DNA of 64,000 nt from Saccharofermentans sp. (GTDB lineage Bacteria; Bacillota; Clostridia; Saccharofermentanales; Saccharofermentanaceae): positions 1-64,000 of the forward strand of contig JAKSRI010000008.1 in the NCBI GenBank assembly GCA_024403695.1, in the 5' to 3' direction. Of the stretch, positions 1 to 8,505 are shown piece by piece (positions within the stretch are counted from its first letter, which is position 1; every line of letters begins with the position of its first letter). The notes under the pieces are model-generated. The model saw only the letters and a program-made list of their open reading frames with translations, was not told the origin of the DNA and did not search any database. The position numbers were made by a program, and so were the translations under genes.

Positions 1-1013
1 CTAAGACAGTTATCTGGAATGGTCCTGCAGGCGTATTCGAGTTCGAGAAGTTCGCAGTAGGTACAAAGGCTCTCGCTGAGGCAATCGCTAAGACAGATGC
101 TACATCTATCATCGGTGGTGGTGACTCTGCAGCAGCTATCGAGAAGCTTGGTTATGCTAGCCAGGTATCTCATATCTCCACAGGTGGTGGAGCTTCTCTC
201 GAGTTCATCGAGGGTAAGGTTCTCCCAGGTATTGATTGCCTCCTCGATAAGGAGACAGATCGTACATTCGCAGCTGGTAACTGGAAGATGAACTGCGGTA
301 TCCCTGCAGATGCAGCTAAGCTCATCAACGAGCTCAAGCCACTCATCACAGAGGCTAAGGCTAAGGTTGCTCTCGGTGTTCCTGCAACAGCTCTTGCAGC
401 AGCAGTAGAGGCAGCAGCTTACTCTAACATCAAGATCGCAGCTGAGAACTGCCACTTCGAGGAGAAGGGTGCATTCACAGGTGAGATTTCTCCACTCTGG
501 CTCGCTAAGATGGGTGTTTCTTATGTAATTCTTGGTCACTCTGAGCGTCGTGAGTACTTCGCTGAGACAGACGAGACAGTTAACAAGAAGGTTCATGCAG
601 CTCTCAAGTATGGTCTTAAGCCAATCGTTTGCTGTGGTGAGACTCTTGATCAGCGTAAGGCTAACGTTCATAAGGATTTCATTAAGGGCCAGATCGTAGG
701 TGCTCTTAAGGATGTTCCAGCTGATAAGATGTGCCAGATCACAATCGCTTACGAGCCAATCTGGGCTATCGGTACAGGCGAAGTTGCTACAGACGAGCAG
801 GCAGAGGAAATCTGCGCACTCATCCGTGAGCAGGTTAAGGATCTTTATGATGAGGAGATTGCTGAGGCTATCACAATCCAGTATGGTGGTTCTGTTAAGT
901 CCACATCTGCTAAGGGCCTCTTTACAATGCCTAACATCAACGGTGGTCTCGTTGGTGGTGCTTCCCTTAAGGCTGATGAGTTCTCCAAGATCGTTCTTGC
1001 TGAGGAGCTCTAA
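1..1013 (+). CDS. pgk-tpi: Bifunctional phosphoglycerate kinase / triosephosphate isomerase fusion (5' partial)
   Basis: The frame is open at the window edge, so the N-terminal part of the kinase lies outside. Read from base 3, about 86 codons give the C-terminal end of phosphoglycerate kinase (nucleotide-site GGGDSAAA, then [10 protein letters not shown] and the final helix ending [10 protein letters not shown]). No stop follows: after a joint of about three residues (ETD) the frame continues into a complete triosephosphate isomerase with AGNWKMN, the catalytic His in GHSERR, the catalytic Glu in [10 protein letters not shown], and the phosphate-binding YGGSV and GGLVGGAS loops. One cytoplasmic polypeptide therefore carries two glycolytic enzymes. 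The ATG at 288 is the Met of AGNWKMN with no ribosome site before it, so it is not a separate tpi start. Codons are strongly biased (ctc, atc, gct, aag), as expected for high expression. PGK-TIM fusions are known from Thermotogales. Confidence 0.95.
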   Translation, partial: KTVIWNGPAGVFEFEKFAVGTKALAEAIAKTDATSIIGGGDSAAAIEKLGYASQVSHISTGGGASLEFIEGKVLPGIDCLLDKETDRTFAAGNWKMNCGIPADAAKLINELKPLITEAKAKVALGVPATALAAAVEAAAYSNIKIAAENCHFEEKGAFTGEISPLWLAKMGVSYVILGHSERREYFAETDETVNKKVHAALKYGLKPIVCCGETLDQRKANVHKDFIKGQIVGALKDVPADKMCQITIAYEPIWAIGTGEVATDEQAEEICALIREQVKDLYDEEIAEAITIQYGGSVKSTSAKGLFTMPNINGGLVGGASLKADEFSKIVLAEEL

Positions 1014-1053
1014 TCCTAATCGGATTAAAAACTAATAATTCTTGATTGAATTT

Positions 1054-1090
1054 AATCCCTGATGTGCATTATGTGCATCAGGGATTTTTT
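1054..1090 (+). terminator. Intrinsic terminator after pgk-tpi
   Basis: AATCCCTGATG (1054-1064) pairs with CATCAGGGATT (1076-1086), and a T run follows (1085-1090). It ends the glycolytic transcript before the lic locus. Confidence 0.9.
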
Positions 1091-1106
1091 GTGCCGGAAA
1101 GTGGAT

Positions 1107-1135
1107 TTGACTAATATCAAAGAATCTTATATACT
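1107..1135 (+). promoter_or_regulatory. Promoter of the lic operon
   Basis: TTGACT (1107-1112) and TATACT (1130-1135) are separated by exactly 17 bases, a near-consensus sigma-A promoter. The predicted start, near 1142, falls inside the left arm of the inverted repeat at 1135-1182. Confidence 0.7.
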
Positions 1136-1182
1136 CCCCTTGTTCATTTTCTTATAAAAAAACGCAAAAATGAACAAGGGGA
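1135..1182 (+). promoter_or_regulatory. Perfect 16-bp inverted repeat over the lic start region
   Basis: The left arm at 1135-1150 (TCCCCTTGTTCATTTT) is perfectly complementary to 1167-1182, with a 16-base spacer. The right arm contains the ribosome site AAGGGG (1176-1181), four bases before the ATG at 1186; the left arm touches the -10 box. It could be an operator for the HTH domain of the gene it precedes, or an RNA hairpin hiding the ribosome site. With a start near 1142 the RNA would still form about 9 bp. It has no T run, so it is not a terminator. Confidence 0.75.
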
Positions 1183-1185
1183 TAT

Positions 1186-2958
1186 ATGATTACAAAATCA
1201 GAGTTTGATGTTTTATATTTTTTGATGAAAAATCCTGAAGGTGTTACTCAGAGAATGATTGCTAAGAACACGGGGTATTCTTTGGGAAAAATAAATAATA
1301 TTGTTAGTGAATTAACCGAGAAAAAGCTTGTTGAAGATGGTAAGCCAACAGAACTTGGATTAAAGGAGCTGTCTCCATATAAGGTGAAAAACGCTGTTAT
1401 TATGGCAGCTGGAATGTCTAGCCGATTTGCCCCTTTATCCTATGAAAAGCCAAAGGGACTTCTTGAAGTCAAAGGTGAGATACTTATCGAAAGAGAGATT
1501 GAACAGCTTTTTGAAGCGGGAATAAAGGATATTACGGTTGTAATTGGCTATATGAAGGAGAAGTTTTTCTATCTTCAGGATAAGTATGGTGTGAAGTTAG
1601 CTGTTAACCCTGATTACTATAAGTACAATAATTCCTCCACAGTTTATTGCGTAATGGATATTCTTGATAACACATATATTTGTTCTAGTGATAATTATTT
1701 TATGAAGAACGTGTTTGAAGAGTATGTATATCATTCATACTATTCAGCAATTTATGGTGAGGGAAGAACTGAAGAATACTGCATGGAATACGATAACCAT
1801 GGAAGAATAACCAATGTAACAGTTGGTGGTTCGGATTCCTGGTACATGTTGGGTCACGTTTATTTTGATAGAGAATTTAGCAAAAAATTCGTTGAAATAT
1901 TGAAGGAACAGTACCAGTTTCCGGAAACAAAGAAGCAGTATTGGGAAGATTTATATATTAAGAATATCAAGTCACTTGATATGTATATTCAAAAATATGA
2001 TTCTGATGTTATAAAGGAATTTGATTCACTGGAAGAATTGCGTGAATTTGATAATGCTTACATTAACAATATGGACTCGACTATTTTTGCTAATATCTGT
2101 GGATACTTTGGATGTGAACAAAAGGATTTGGAGTCAATTAAAGCTATTAAAAAAGGGCTGACCAATACATCTTTTACATTTAAATACAACGGAGATAAAT
2201 ACATATATCGTCATCCTAGTAGTGGAAGTGAGACCTATGTAAGTAGAAAAAGCGAGTCAGCTTTTCAAAACATTGCTAAACAGTTAGATTTTGATGATTC
2301 ATTTGTCTATATGGATGAAGAAAAGGGTTGGAAAGTATCAAAGTATATTCCTGACCTTCGCGAAATGGATTACAACAATGAGACTGAGGTGGACAAAGCT
2401 TTAGACATCCTAAAAAAACTTCATGGATATGATACTAAAGTAGATTACACCGTAGATTTCTGGGATAAGACAATGGCTTTGCATCATTATCTGACACTTT
2501 CGGGCAAGGCGGAGTTTACTGGATACGAAGACCTACTTTATGAAATGAAGAAGGTGAATGCAATCCTTGAAAAAAGCACATTAAAAAGAAACTGTCTTTG
2601 TCATCTAGATTGCTGTTCATATAACTTCCTTTTGGACGGAAATAATCAGCTGAGATTAATTGACTGGGAATATTCCGGTATGTGTGATCCCGCACTAGAT
2701 ATAGGTACATTTATCTCTTGTTCTGAATATACCTATGAAGAGGCACTAAGAATAATTGAAAAGTATCTTGAACATACTCCGAATGAAGCGGAAACAATTC
2801 ACTATTGTGGATGTGTAGCAATGACAGCCTATTTCTGGTTTTTATGGGCATTGTTCCAGGAAACTAGAGGGAATTTTGTTGGAGTATGGTTGCTTCGCTG
2901 GTTTCAGATCGCAAGAGAGTATTCAACAAGAGTTATCGAAATGAATAATGAATTATAA
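1186..2958 (+). CDS. licCA: HTH - CTP:phosphocholine cytidylyltransferase - choline kinase fusion (LicC-LicA)
   Basis: Three parts are visible in 590 residues. Residues 1-62 look like a winged helix (MarR-like: TQRMIAKNTGYSLGKINNIV, then a wing). Residues 68-290 are a nucleotidyltransferase with the signature MAAGMSSRF...KPKGLLEV (about 73-95), as in LicC. Residues 315-590 are a choline/aminoglycoside kinase fold with HLDCCSYNF (catalytic Asp475) and the metal-binding LIDWEYSG. The expected product is CDP-choline made from choline, CTP and ATP. LicC-LicA fusions are known (for example in treponemes); the N-terminal HTH is an added part. It is the first gene of the operon and is followed after 12 bases by a second kinase. 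It is more AT-rich than its neighbours. No LicD transferase is present in the window. Confidence 0.88.
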   Translation: MITKSEFDVLYFLMKNPEGVTQRMIAKNTGYSLGKINNIVSELTEKKLVEDGKPTELGLKELSPYKVKNAVIMAAGMSSRFAPLSYEKPKGLLEVKGEILIEREIEQLFEAGIKDITVVIGYMKEKFFYLQDKYGVKLAVNPDYYKYNNSSTVYCVMDILDNTYICSSDNYFMKNVFEEYVYHSYYSAIYGEGRTEEYCMEYDNHGRITNVTVGGSDSWYMLGHVYFDREFSKKFVEILKEQYQFPETKKQYWEDLYIKNIKSLDMYIQKYDSDVIKEFDSLEELREFDNAYINNMDSTIFANICGYFGCEQKDLESIKAIKKGLTNTSFTFKYNGDKYIYRHPSSGSETYVSRKSESAFQNIAKQLDFDDSFVYMDEEKGWKVSKYIPDLREMDYNNETEVDKALDILKKLHGYDTKVDYTVDFWDKTMALHHYLTLSGKAEFTGYEDLLYEMKKVNAILEKSTLKRNCLCHLDCCSYNFLLDGNNQLRLIDWEYSGMCDPALDIGTFISCSEYTYEEALRIIEKYLEHTPNEAETIHYCGCVAMTAYFWFLWALFQETRGNFVGVWLLRWFQIAREYSTRVIEMNNEL

Positions 2959-2970
2959 GGGGGATATAGT

Positions 2971-3870
2971 ATGGCTAGAGAAATTGTTGAGAAGGATATT
3001 TCTTTACTCGAGGACTTACTGAAGAAAGTTTTGAATAAGGAAACATATAAAAATATAGAGCGTCTTGGTGGTTTAACAAATCACACTTATAAAATTACGC
3101 TTGATAACGGTGAACAATATATTTTAAGAATTCCTGGAGATGGTACAGAAGAACTTATTAATCGTAAGGATGAGCAGAAGAGTACAATGCTTGCCTGTGA
3201 ACTTGGTATTGATGCAAAGTGTCTGTTCTTTGGAGAAGATGGATTCAAGGTAACTGAATATATAAAAGATGCAATTACAATGTCACCTGAAACGATTAAG
3301 GAACCTACTAATATTGCAAAAGTAGCTGATATTTTTAAAAAACTTCATTCCTCTGAGAAAGACACAGGAGTTCCATTTGAAGTTTTCGAGATGGCGGCTG
3401 GTTACGAGAAAATAATATTTGATAGCAATGTAAAGCTATATGAAGACTATGATGCTATTAAGGCACAGGTTATGGATATAAAGACTGAAATTGACTCTTC
3501 TTGTGACATTAAAAAGGTTCCATGTCATAATGATCCACTATGTGAGAACTGGGTTCTTGGAGAGAATCAGATGTATCTAATCGATTGGGAATATGCTGGA
3601 ATGAATGATGGTATGTGGGATTTGGCAGATGTTTCTATTGAAGCTAGCTATACACATGAAGAGGATGAATTATTGTTGAAAAAATATTTTTCTTCATCAA
3701 TTGATAATGGTACATGGAAGCATTTCTTGGCTAGTAAGATCTACGTAGATTATTTGTGGACGCTGTGGGCAAAGACAAGAGTGCCATTTGATGGACAGCC
3801 TATGGAAGATTGGGCCACAGAGCGTTATCTCAGACTTAAAAATAATATTATTGAATTTAATAAGATTTAA
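2971..3870 (+). CDS. licA: Choline kinase-like protein (LicA family)
   Basis: This 299-residue protein has the aminoglycoside/choline phosphotransferase fold. The N-terminal lobe has GGLTNHTYKI and ILRIPG; the catalytic loop is CHNDPLCENWVL and the metal loop LIDWEYAG. It is expected to phosphorylate choline, or a related amino alcohol such as ethanolamine, in the cytoplasm. The start follows GGGGGATATAGT. It sits between the licCA fusion, which already has a kinase domain, and the transporter, so the operon carries two kinase domains that may differ in substrate. Substrate is inferred from context. Confidence 0.85.
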   Translation: MAREIVEKDISLLEDLLKKVLNKETYKNIERLGGLTNHTYKITLDNGEQYILRIPGDGTEELINRKDEQKSTMLACELGIDAKCLFFGEDGFKVTEYIKDAITMSPETIKEPTNIAKVADIFKKLHSSEKDTGVPFEVFEMAAGYEKIIFDSNVKLYEDYDAIKAQVMDIKTEIDSSCDIKKVPCHNDPLCENWVLGENQMYLIDWEYAGMNDGMWDLADVSIEASYTHEEDELLLKKYFSSSIDNGTWKHFLASKIYVDYLWTLWAKTRVPFDGQPMEDWATERYLRLKNNIIEFNKI

Positions 3871-3883
3871 AGGAGGAATAGAA

Positions 3884-4828
3884 ATGATAGCTGGAATTCT
3901 TGCAGGACTTACATGGGCTCTTGAGACAGTAATTTTGGGTATAGCTCTTGCTATGACACCTTTCGTATCAACAGAACAGGCGGTGTTTCTAGCCCCTTTC
4001 GTATCGACTTTTTTGCATGACTTTTTCTCTGCAATATGGGCGATGATTTACAACACAGTAAGAGGTAATTTGTTGAAAGTTTTTGCGTGCCTTAAGAAAA
4101 AAGGTGGTCGCTTTGTTGTAGTAGCAGCAATTATTGGTGGACCTGTTGGTATGACAGGTTATGTTATGGCTGTAAATTATATGGGTGCTTCTATTGGAGC
4201 GGTTGCAAGTGCAATTTTTCCAGCAATTGGAGCCGTTCTTGCTTACTTTTTCTTGAAAGAGAAAATGCAGTGGTATCGTTGGATTTTGTTAATTATTACT
4301 TTGTTAGGTGTTTACGGATTAAGTTATTCACCTGATTTGAATATTCATAATTTTTGGCTTGGTCTTATTGGAGCACTCATGTGTGCTTTCGGATGGGGTA
4401 TCGAGGCGGTTATTCTTGCAAAGTGCATGCAGGATCCAGATGTCAAAGATGAATATGCACTTCAAATTAGACAGACAACATCCGCTATTGTTAACGGTGC
4501 AATAATACTTCCATTAATTAAGGGATGGGGATTTACAGCAGATTTGTTAACTTCAAATACAGGATGGCTTCTTCCAGTAATTGCTATCGCAGCATTATTT
4601 GCAACAGTATCCTACCTTTTCTACTACAGAGCTATTTCTCAGATTGGTGCATCAAAATCAATGGCTCTAAATGTTACTTATACAGCGTGGGCAATTGTGT
4701 TTACGGTGCTTATCTTAAGAGATACTTCCGTACTGACGCCTGTAACTATTATTTGTGCGATTGTTGTAGTTGTATGTGGTATTTTTGCTGCGGCTGACTT
4801 CAAGGATATTATTGGAAAAAATAGTTAA
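3884..4828 (+). CDS. licB: LicB-like choline permease (DMT/EamA family)
   Basis: The protein has 314 residues and about ten hydrophobic segments, with the two EamA repeats expected of drug/metabolite transporters (the first half has AIFPAIGAVLAYFFLKEKM, the second ends in a matching block). The start is the ATG at 3884, because AAAGGAGG lies 6-13 bases before it; an upstream start would overlap the kinase gene and has no such site. Position directly after two choline-kinase genes makes choline uptake the likely role, as for LicB. Substrate specificity cannot be read from the sequence. Confidence 0.82.
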   Translation: MIAGILAGLTWALETVILGIALAMTPFVSTEQAVFLAPFVSTFLHDFFSAIWAMIYNTVRGNLLKVFACLKKKGGRFVVVAAIIGGPVGMTGYVMAVNYMGASIGAVASAIFPAIGAVLAYFFLKEKMQWYRWILLIITLLGVYGLSYSPDLNIHNFWLGLIGALMCAFGWGIEAVILAKCMQDPDVKDEYALQIRQTTSAIVNGAIILPLIKGWGFTADLLTSNTGWLLPVIAIAALFATVSYLFYYRAISQIGASKSMALNVTYTAWAIVFTVLILRDTSVLTPVTIICAIVVVVCGIFAAADFKDIIGKNS

Positions 4829-4906
4829 TTTGTTGATATCTTGCCCATAGGGGCTTATTTAGTGTATCTTTATTCAAGAGTAAACTACTGGTTGGAGGAT
4901 ACTTAT

Positions 4907-5626
4907 ATGGGTGATTATTACATTCTTTATTTACTCGGTACACTTGCTGTTATGATTGGCAGCTTTGTTGTTCAGAGTAATCTTAAGTCAAAGGCAGCAA
5001 AGGGCAGTCAGATTAGAGCAGCTAGCGGTAAGACAGCAAATCAGGTTGTTGAAGAAATGCTTAGAGAGCATGGCATCACTGGCATTACGATCGACCACAA
5101 GCCAGGCGAACTTACAGATTGCTATTCTCCAAGAGAAGGAAAGATCTACCTTTCTGATACAACATATAATCAGTGCAGTATTACAGCTATTGCTGTAGCA
5201 GCACATGAGTGTGGACATGCTGTTCAGGATCATGAGAATATGCCTATTTACAGATTAAGACAGATGCTTGCACCTGTTGCTGGAATCAGCTCTCAGGCTG
5301 GAGTATGGCTTGCCATGATTGGCCTTATCGTTGCGCAGGCATCTTCTGGTGGAAGTGAGCTGGCATATAATATCTGCACACTTGGAATTATTATTTATAT
5401 GGCAGCATTTCTTTTTTATCTTGTAATGCTTCCTGTAGAGCGTAATGCAAGTAACAGAGCTTATAAGGATATGAAGCAGGCTGGCTGGGTAGGTCAGGAT
5501 CAGTTGAAGTTCTCCTACAAAGTATTACGAGCAGCTGGTGATACTTATGCTATTGCTCTTGCATCTGCTGCAGTTACACTTTTAAGACTTCTTGCTATCC
5601 GTGGTAATTCAGGACGTCGCAGATAA
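4907..5626 (+). CDS. Membrane zinc metallopeptidase (YugP family)
   Basis: The protein has 239 residues: an N-terminal membrane segment, a soluble part with the HEXXH zinc site in AAHECGHAVQ, then two or three hydrophobic segments and a basic end (RGNSGRRR). This is the layout of the YugP neutral zinc metallopeptidases, whose substrates are unknown. The ATG at 4907 follows TTGGAGG by 9 bases; an upstream in-frame start at 4841 lacks a ribosome site. It is a single gene closed by a strong terminator. Membrane-protein quality control is a guess from the family resemblance to HtpX. Confidence 0.88.
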   Translation: MGDYYILYLLGTLAVMIGSFVVQSNLKSKAAKGSQIRAASGKTANQVVEEMLREHGITGITIDHKPGELTDCYSPREGKIYLSDTTYNQCSITAIAVAAHECGHAVQDHENMPIYRLRQMLAPVAGISSQAGVWLAMIGLIVAQASSGGSELAYNICTLGIIIYMAAFLFYLVMLPVERNASNRAYKDMKQAGWVGQDQLKFSYKVLRAAGDTYAIALASAAVTLLRLLAIRGNSGRRR

Positions 5627-5654
5627 GTTTTATCGGTATTCTATGACTATTATG

Positions 5655-5680
5655 ACCGCTCCGTCAGGGGCGGTTTTTTT
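5655..5680 (+). terminator. Intrinsic terminator
   Basis: ACCGCTCC (5655-5662), loop GTCA, GGGGCGGT (5667-5674), then seven T. It closes the metallopeptidase gene. Confidence 0.92.
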
Positions 5681-5704
5681 GTTAAAATCTTATTAAATAT
5701 AGTG

Positions 5705-5717
5705 CTTCAAATTGAAG
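5705..5717 (+). promoter_or_regulatory. Short palindrome upstream of the GH94 gene
   Basis: CTTCAAATTGAAG is a perfect palindrome around one central base, followed by a second AT-only palindrome (5718-5731). It lies 60 bases before the ATG at 5778 and could be an operator. No confident promoter was recognised beside it. Confidence 0.3.
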
Positions 5718-5777
5718 TTTAAATATTTAAATGTTACCATCAAAGTTAGCGTAAATTATTAATTCTAGGAGGCGACT

Positions 5778-8435
5778 ATGAGCTACGAATTTATGGATAA
5801 AAAAGGTAATTTCAGATTGGAGAATCCTGATTTGTTCAGTTACCTTTATTTCCCAGTAGGATCCGAAAGCGGCATGATGGGTGCGGTTACACCAGAACTC
5901 GGAGGTGACCTTAAGACATCACAGAATACATTCTTTTTGGAGCCAGTTAGTTCTGATAATCTCCATAACAATAGAAGCACACGTAATTTCTGGATTTATG
6001 AAGAGGGTAAGCCACTTGTATCTGCTATGGGCGCATCTTCTGCACAGAGCAGTAAGAAATTCACAGATGAGAAAGATGAAGTTACTTTCTATGGTGGACT
6101 TCTCTCCCAGAAGGTTGTTCGTAAGATTAATGGCAGAGGCATTACCACAGAGGTAACCACTTTCGTGCCAGTTCAGACACAGGACAAGGTGGAGCTTACA
6201 AAGATTGTTATTACAAACACAGGAGATAAGGCCATTACTTTTACACCTGTAGCAGCAACTCCTATTTATGGTCGTTCTGCTGATAACATCCGTGACCACC
6301 GTAACGTAACTGCTATGCTTAACAGAATGCTCGTTACAGATTATGGTACAGTTAACAACCCAACTCTTACATTTGATGAGAGAGGACACAGACGTAATAA
6401 GGTTGTTTATGGTTTCTTCTCCGCTGACGGTGAGGGTAAGAAGCCAGTTGGTGCATGTCCTGTAGCTGAGGACTTTATTGGTGAGGGTGGTTCCTTTGAT
6501 AACCCTAGATTCCCTGTTACAAAGACTCCTTGTAATGCTGCTGGTTACCGTGAGGACGGTTTCGAGGCAATGGGTACAGCTTTGTATGCTGATAAGACAC
6601 TTCAGCCAGGCGAGAGTGCTACTTACGTTGTCGCTCTTATGGTTGATGATATCGCTCGTCCTGCTGATACAGACGCTGATCTTCAGGCTGATGCTAAGGC
6701 ACTTGAGGATAAGGCAAAGAAGTATCTCTCTGCAGCAAGCTTTGATGCTGAGTATGAGAAGCAGCAGGCTTACTGGGATAAGAAGAATAACATCGCATTC
6801 AGAACAGGTGATAAGGCATTCGATAACTGGATGTACTGGGTAGGTGTTCAGCCAATGCTCAGAAGAATCTTTGGTTGTTCCTTCCTTCCACACCATGACT
6901 ATGGTAAGGGTGGCCGTGGATGGCGTGACCTCTGGCAGGACTGCCTCGCACTTATCATCATGGATCCAAGTGATGTTCGTGCAATGCTTATCGATAACTT
7001 CGGTGGTGTAAGAACAGACGGAACAAATGCCACAATCATTGGTTCTAAGAGCGGTGAGTTTATCGCAGACCGTAATGGAATTACTCGTGTATGGATGGAT
7101 CACGCTATGTGGCCATTTATGACAATGGAACTTTATATTAAGCAGAGCGGTGATATTGGAATTCTCGATGAGATTGCTCCTTACTTTATTGACCGTCAGG
7201 TGATGAGAGGTGAGGCACTTCTCGACGCTAGCGAGCTCGATGAGAAGCTTACAAATAAGGGTACAGTTATCGAGCATCTTCTCCTTCAGAACCTTGCTGC
7301 TTTCTTCGATATCGGTGAGCACGGTCACATGAAGCTTCGTGGTGCTGACTGGAACGACGCTCTCGATATGGGTAAGGACCGTGGTGAGTCCGTAGCATTT
7401 ACAGCTGCTTATTGTGCTAATTACAGACGCCTCGCTGGTATTCTTAGAAAGTATTCTGAGATTAAGGGTGTTGACGTTATCGAGGCTGCAGCTGAGCTTG
7501 ATGGCCTTATGGGTGTGCCTTCTGAGAAGAAGATGCAGTCCACTCTCAGAGACTATTGTGAGTCCGTTAAGTATGGTTTTGGCGGTGCCAAGATGGTATA
7601 CGAGATCGAGGATATCGCTAAGGATCTTGAAGACAAGGCAAATTATATCGAGAAGCACATTCTCGAGAACGAGTGGTTCACAGATGCTGATGGTTATTCA
7701 AGATTTAACGGTTACTATGACAACAGTGGTCGCGCTCTCGAGACAGGTGATGCGGGTAACATGATGCTCACTTCTCAGGTATTTACTGTAATGTCCGGTA
7801 TCGCTTCTGAGGATCAGGTTAAGGAAGTAGTTAAGTCCGCTGACAAGTATCTCTACGATGAGGCTATCGGAGGCTATAAGCTTAATACGAACTTCCATGA
7901 GATTAAGACTGATATGGGTAGAATGTTCGGTTTCTCTTACGGACAGAAGGAGAACGGTGCAGTATTCTCACACATGACAGTTATGTTCGGTAATGCTCTT
8001 TACACAAGAGGATTTAAGGATGAAGGATGGAAGGTAATCGGCACTCTTTACAGACACGCTACAGACTTTGCATCAAGTAAGATTTTCCCAGGTGTTCCTG
8101 AGTATTTCGATCCTAAGGGTCGTGGTGTTTACCACTATCTCACAGGTGCTGCTTCATGGCTCATGCTCACAGTACTTACAGAGATGTTCGGTGTTAAGGG
8201 TGATTACGGCAGCCTTAAGTTCGTTCCACAGCTCGTTGAATCCCAGTTCGATGAGAATGGCGAGGCGGGTGTAAGCTTCGAGTTTAATGGTAAGCCAATC
8301 GACGTAACTTATAAGAAGACAACAGGCGTTTCTTCTGTAGCTTCCATCACAGTTGATGGCGCTAAGGTGGTAGAGGGCTCCAACGTGCTCCCAGCTGATA
8401 AGATTGGCAGCAAGATTGTAGTAGAACTTGCATAA
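5778..8435 (+). CDS. GH94 family glycoside phosphorylase
   Basis: The 885-residue protein has the family GH94 layout: an N-terminal beta-sandwich domain (to about 290), a linker helix, an (alpha/alpha)6 barrel with GGRGWRDLWQD and the catalytic acid Asp524 in GADWNDALDMG, and a C-terminal beta domain. Such enzymes reversibly phosphorolyse beta-glucosides to glucose 1-phosphate, saving ATP. It is a little longer than cellobiose phosphorylases (about 810), nearer to laminaribiose-type members; the disaccharide cannot be assigned from sequence alone. Lack of a signal peptide points to the cytoplasm. A strong AGGAGGCGACT ribosome site and biased codons suggest abundant protein. No sugar transporter is adjacent. 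Confidence 0.9.
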   Translation: MSYEFMDKKGNFRLENPDLFSYLYFPVGSESGMMGAVTPELGGDLKTSQNTFFLEPVSSDNLHNNRSTRNFWIYEEGKPLVSAMGASSAQSSKKFTDEKDEVTFYGGLLSQKVVRKINGRGITTEVTTFVPVQTQDKVELTKIVITNTGDKAITFTPVAATPIYGRSADNIRDHRNVTAMLNRMLVTDYGTVNNPTLTFDERGHRRNKVVYGFFSADGEGKKPVGACPVAEDFIGEGGSFDNPRFPVTKTPCNAAGYREDGFEAMGTALYADKTLQPGESATYVVALMVDDIARPADTDADLQADAKALEDKAKKYLSAASFDAEYEKQQAYWDKKNNIAFRTGDKAFDNWMYWVGVQPMLRRIFGCSFLPHHDYGKGGRGWRDLWQDCLALIIMDPSDVRAMLIDNFGGVRTDGTNATIIGSKSGEFIADRNGITRVWMDHAMWPFMTMELYIKQSGDIGILDEIAPYFIDRQVMRGEALLDASELDEKLTNKGTVIEHLLLQNLAAFFDIGEHGHMKLRGADWNDALDMGKDRGESVAFTAAYCANYRRLAGILRKYSEIKGVDVIEAAAELDGLMGVPSEKKMQSTLRDYCESVKYGFGGAKMVYEIEDIAKDLEDKANYIEKHILENEWFTDADGYSRFNGYYDNSGRALETGDAGNMMLTSQVFTVMSGIASEDQVKEVVKSADKYLYDEAIGGYKLNTNFHEIKTDMGRMFGFSYGQKENGAVFSHMTVMFGNALYTRGFKDEGWKVIGTLYRHATDFASSKIFPGVPEYFDPKGRGVYHYLTGAASWLMLTVLTEMFGVKGDYGSLKFVPQLVESQFDENGEAGVSFEFNGKPIDVTYKKTTGVSSVASITVDGAKVVEGSNVLPADKIGSKIVVELA

Positions 8436-8460
8436 GTTAGTATAAAAATTAATCTTTACA

Positions 8461-8488
8461 TGTCCCTGGGCAGCAACGCCTGGGGACA
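8461..8488 (+). terminator. Stem-loop after the GH94 gene, possible weak terminator
   Basis: TGTCCCTGGGC (8461-8471) pairs with GCCTGGGGACA (8478-8488), using two G-U pairs, with loop AGCAAC. The following bases are TTATATATAATA rather than a T run, so termination may be weak. Confidence 0.6.
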
Positions 8489-8505
8489 TTATATATAATA
8501 AAAAT

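Noticed and set aside
288-1013. Separate tpi gene starting at ATG 288
   Set aside because: The ATG is the Met of the AGNWKMN motif; residues before it are part of the isomerase, there is no ribosome site and the upstream frame is continuous.
1136-1181. Terminator made by the inverted repeat before licCA
   Set aside because: There is no T run after it and it contains the ribosome site; it looks like a regulatory site instead.
5919-7658. Long open frame (579 codons) on the minus strand opposite the GH94 gene
   Set aside because: It is the mirror of a strongly codon-biased gene, has no ribosome site, and its translation has no recognisable domain.
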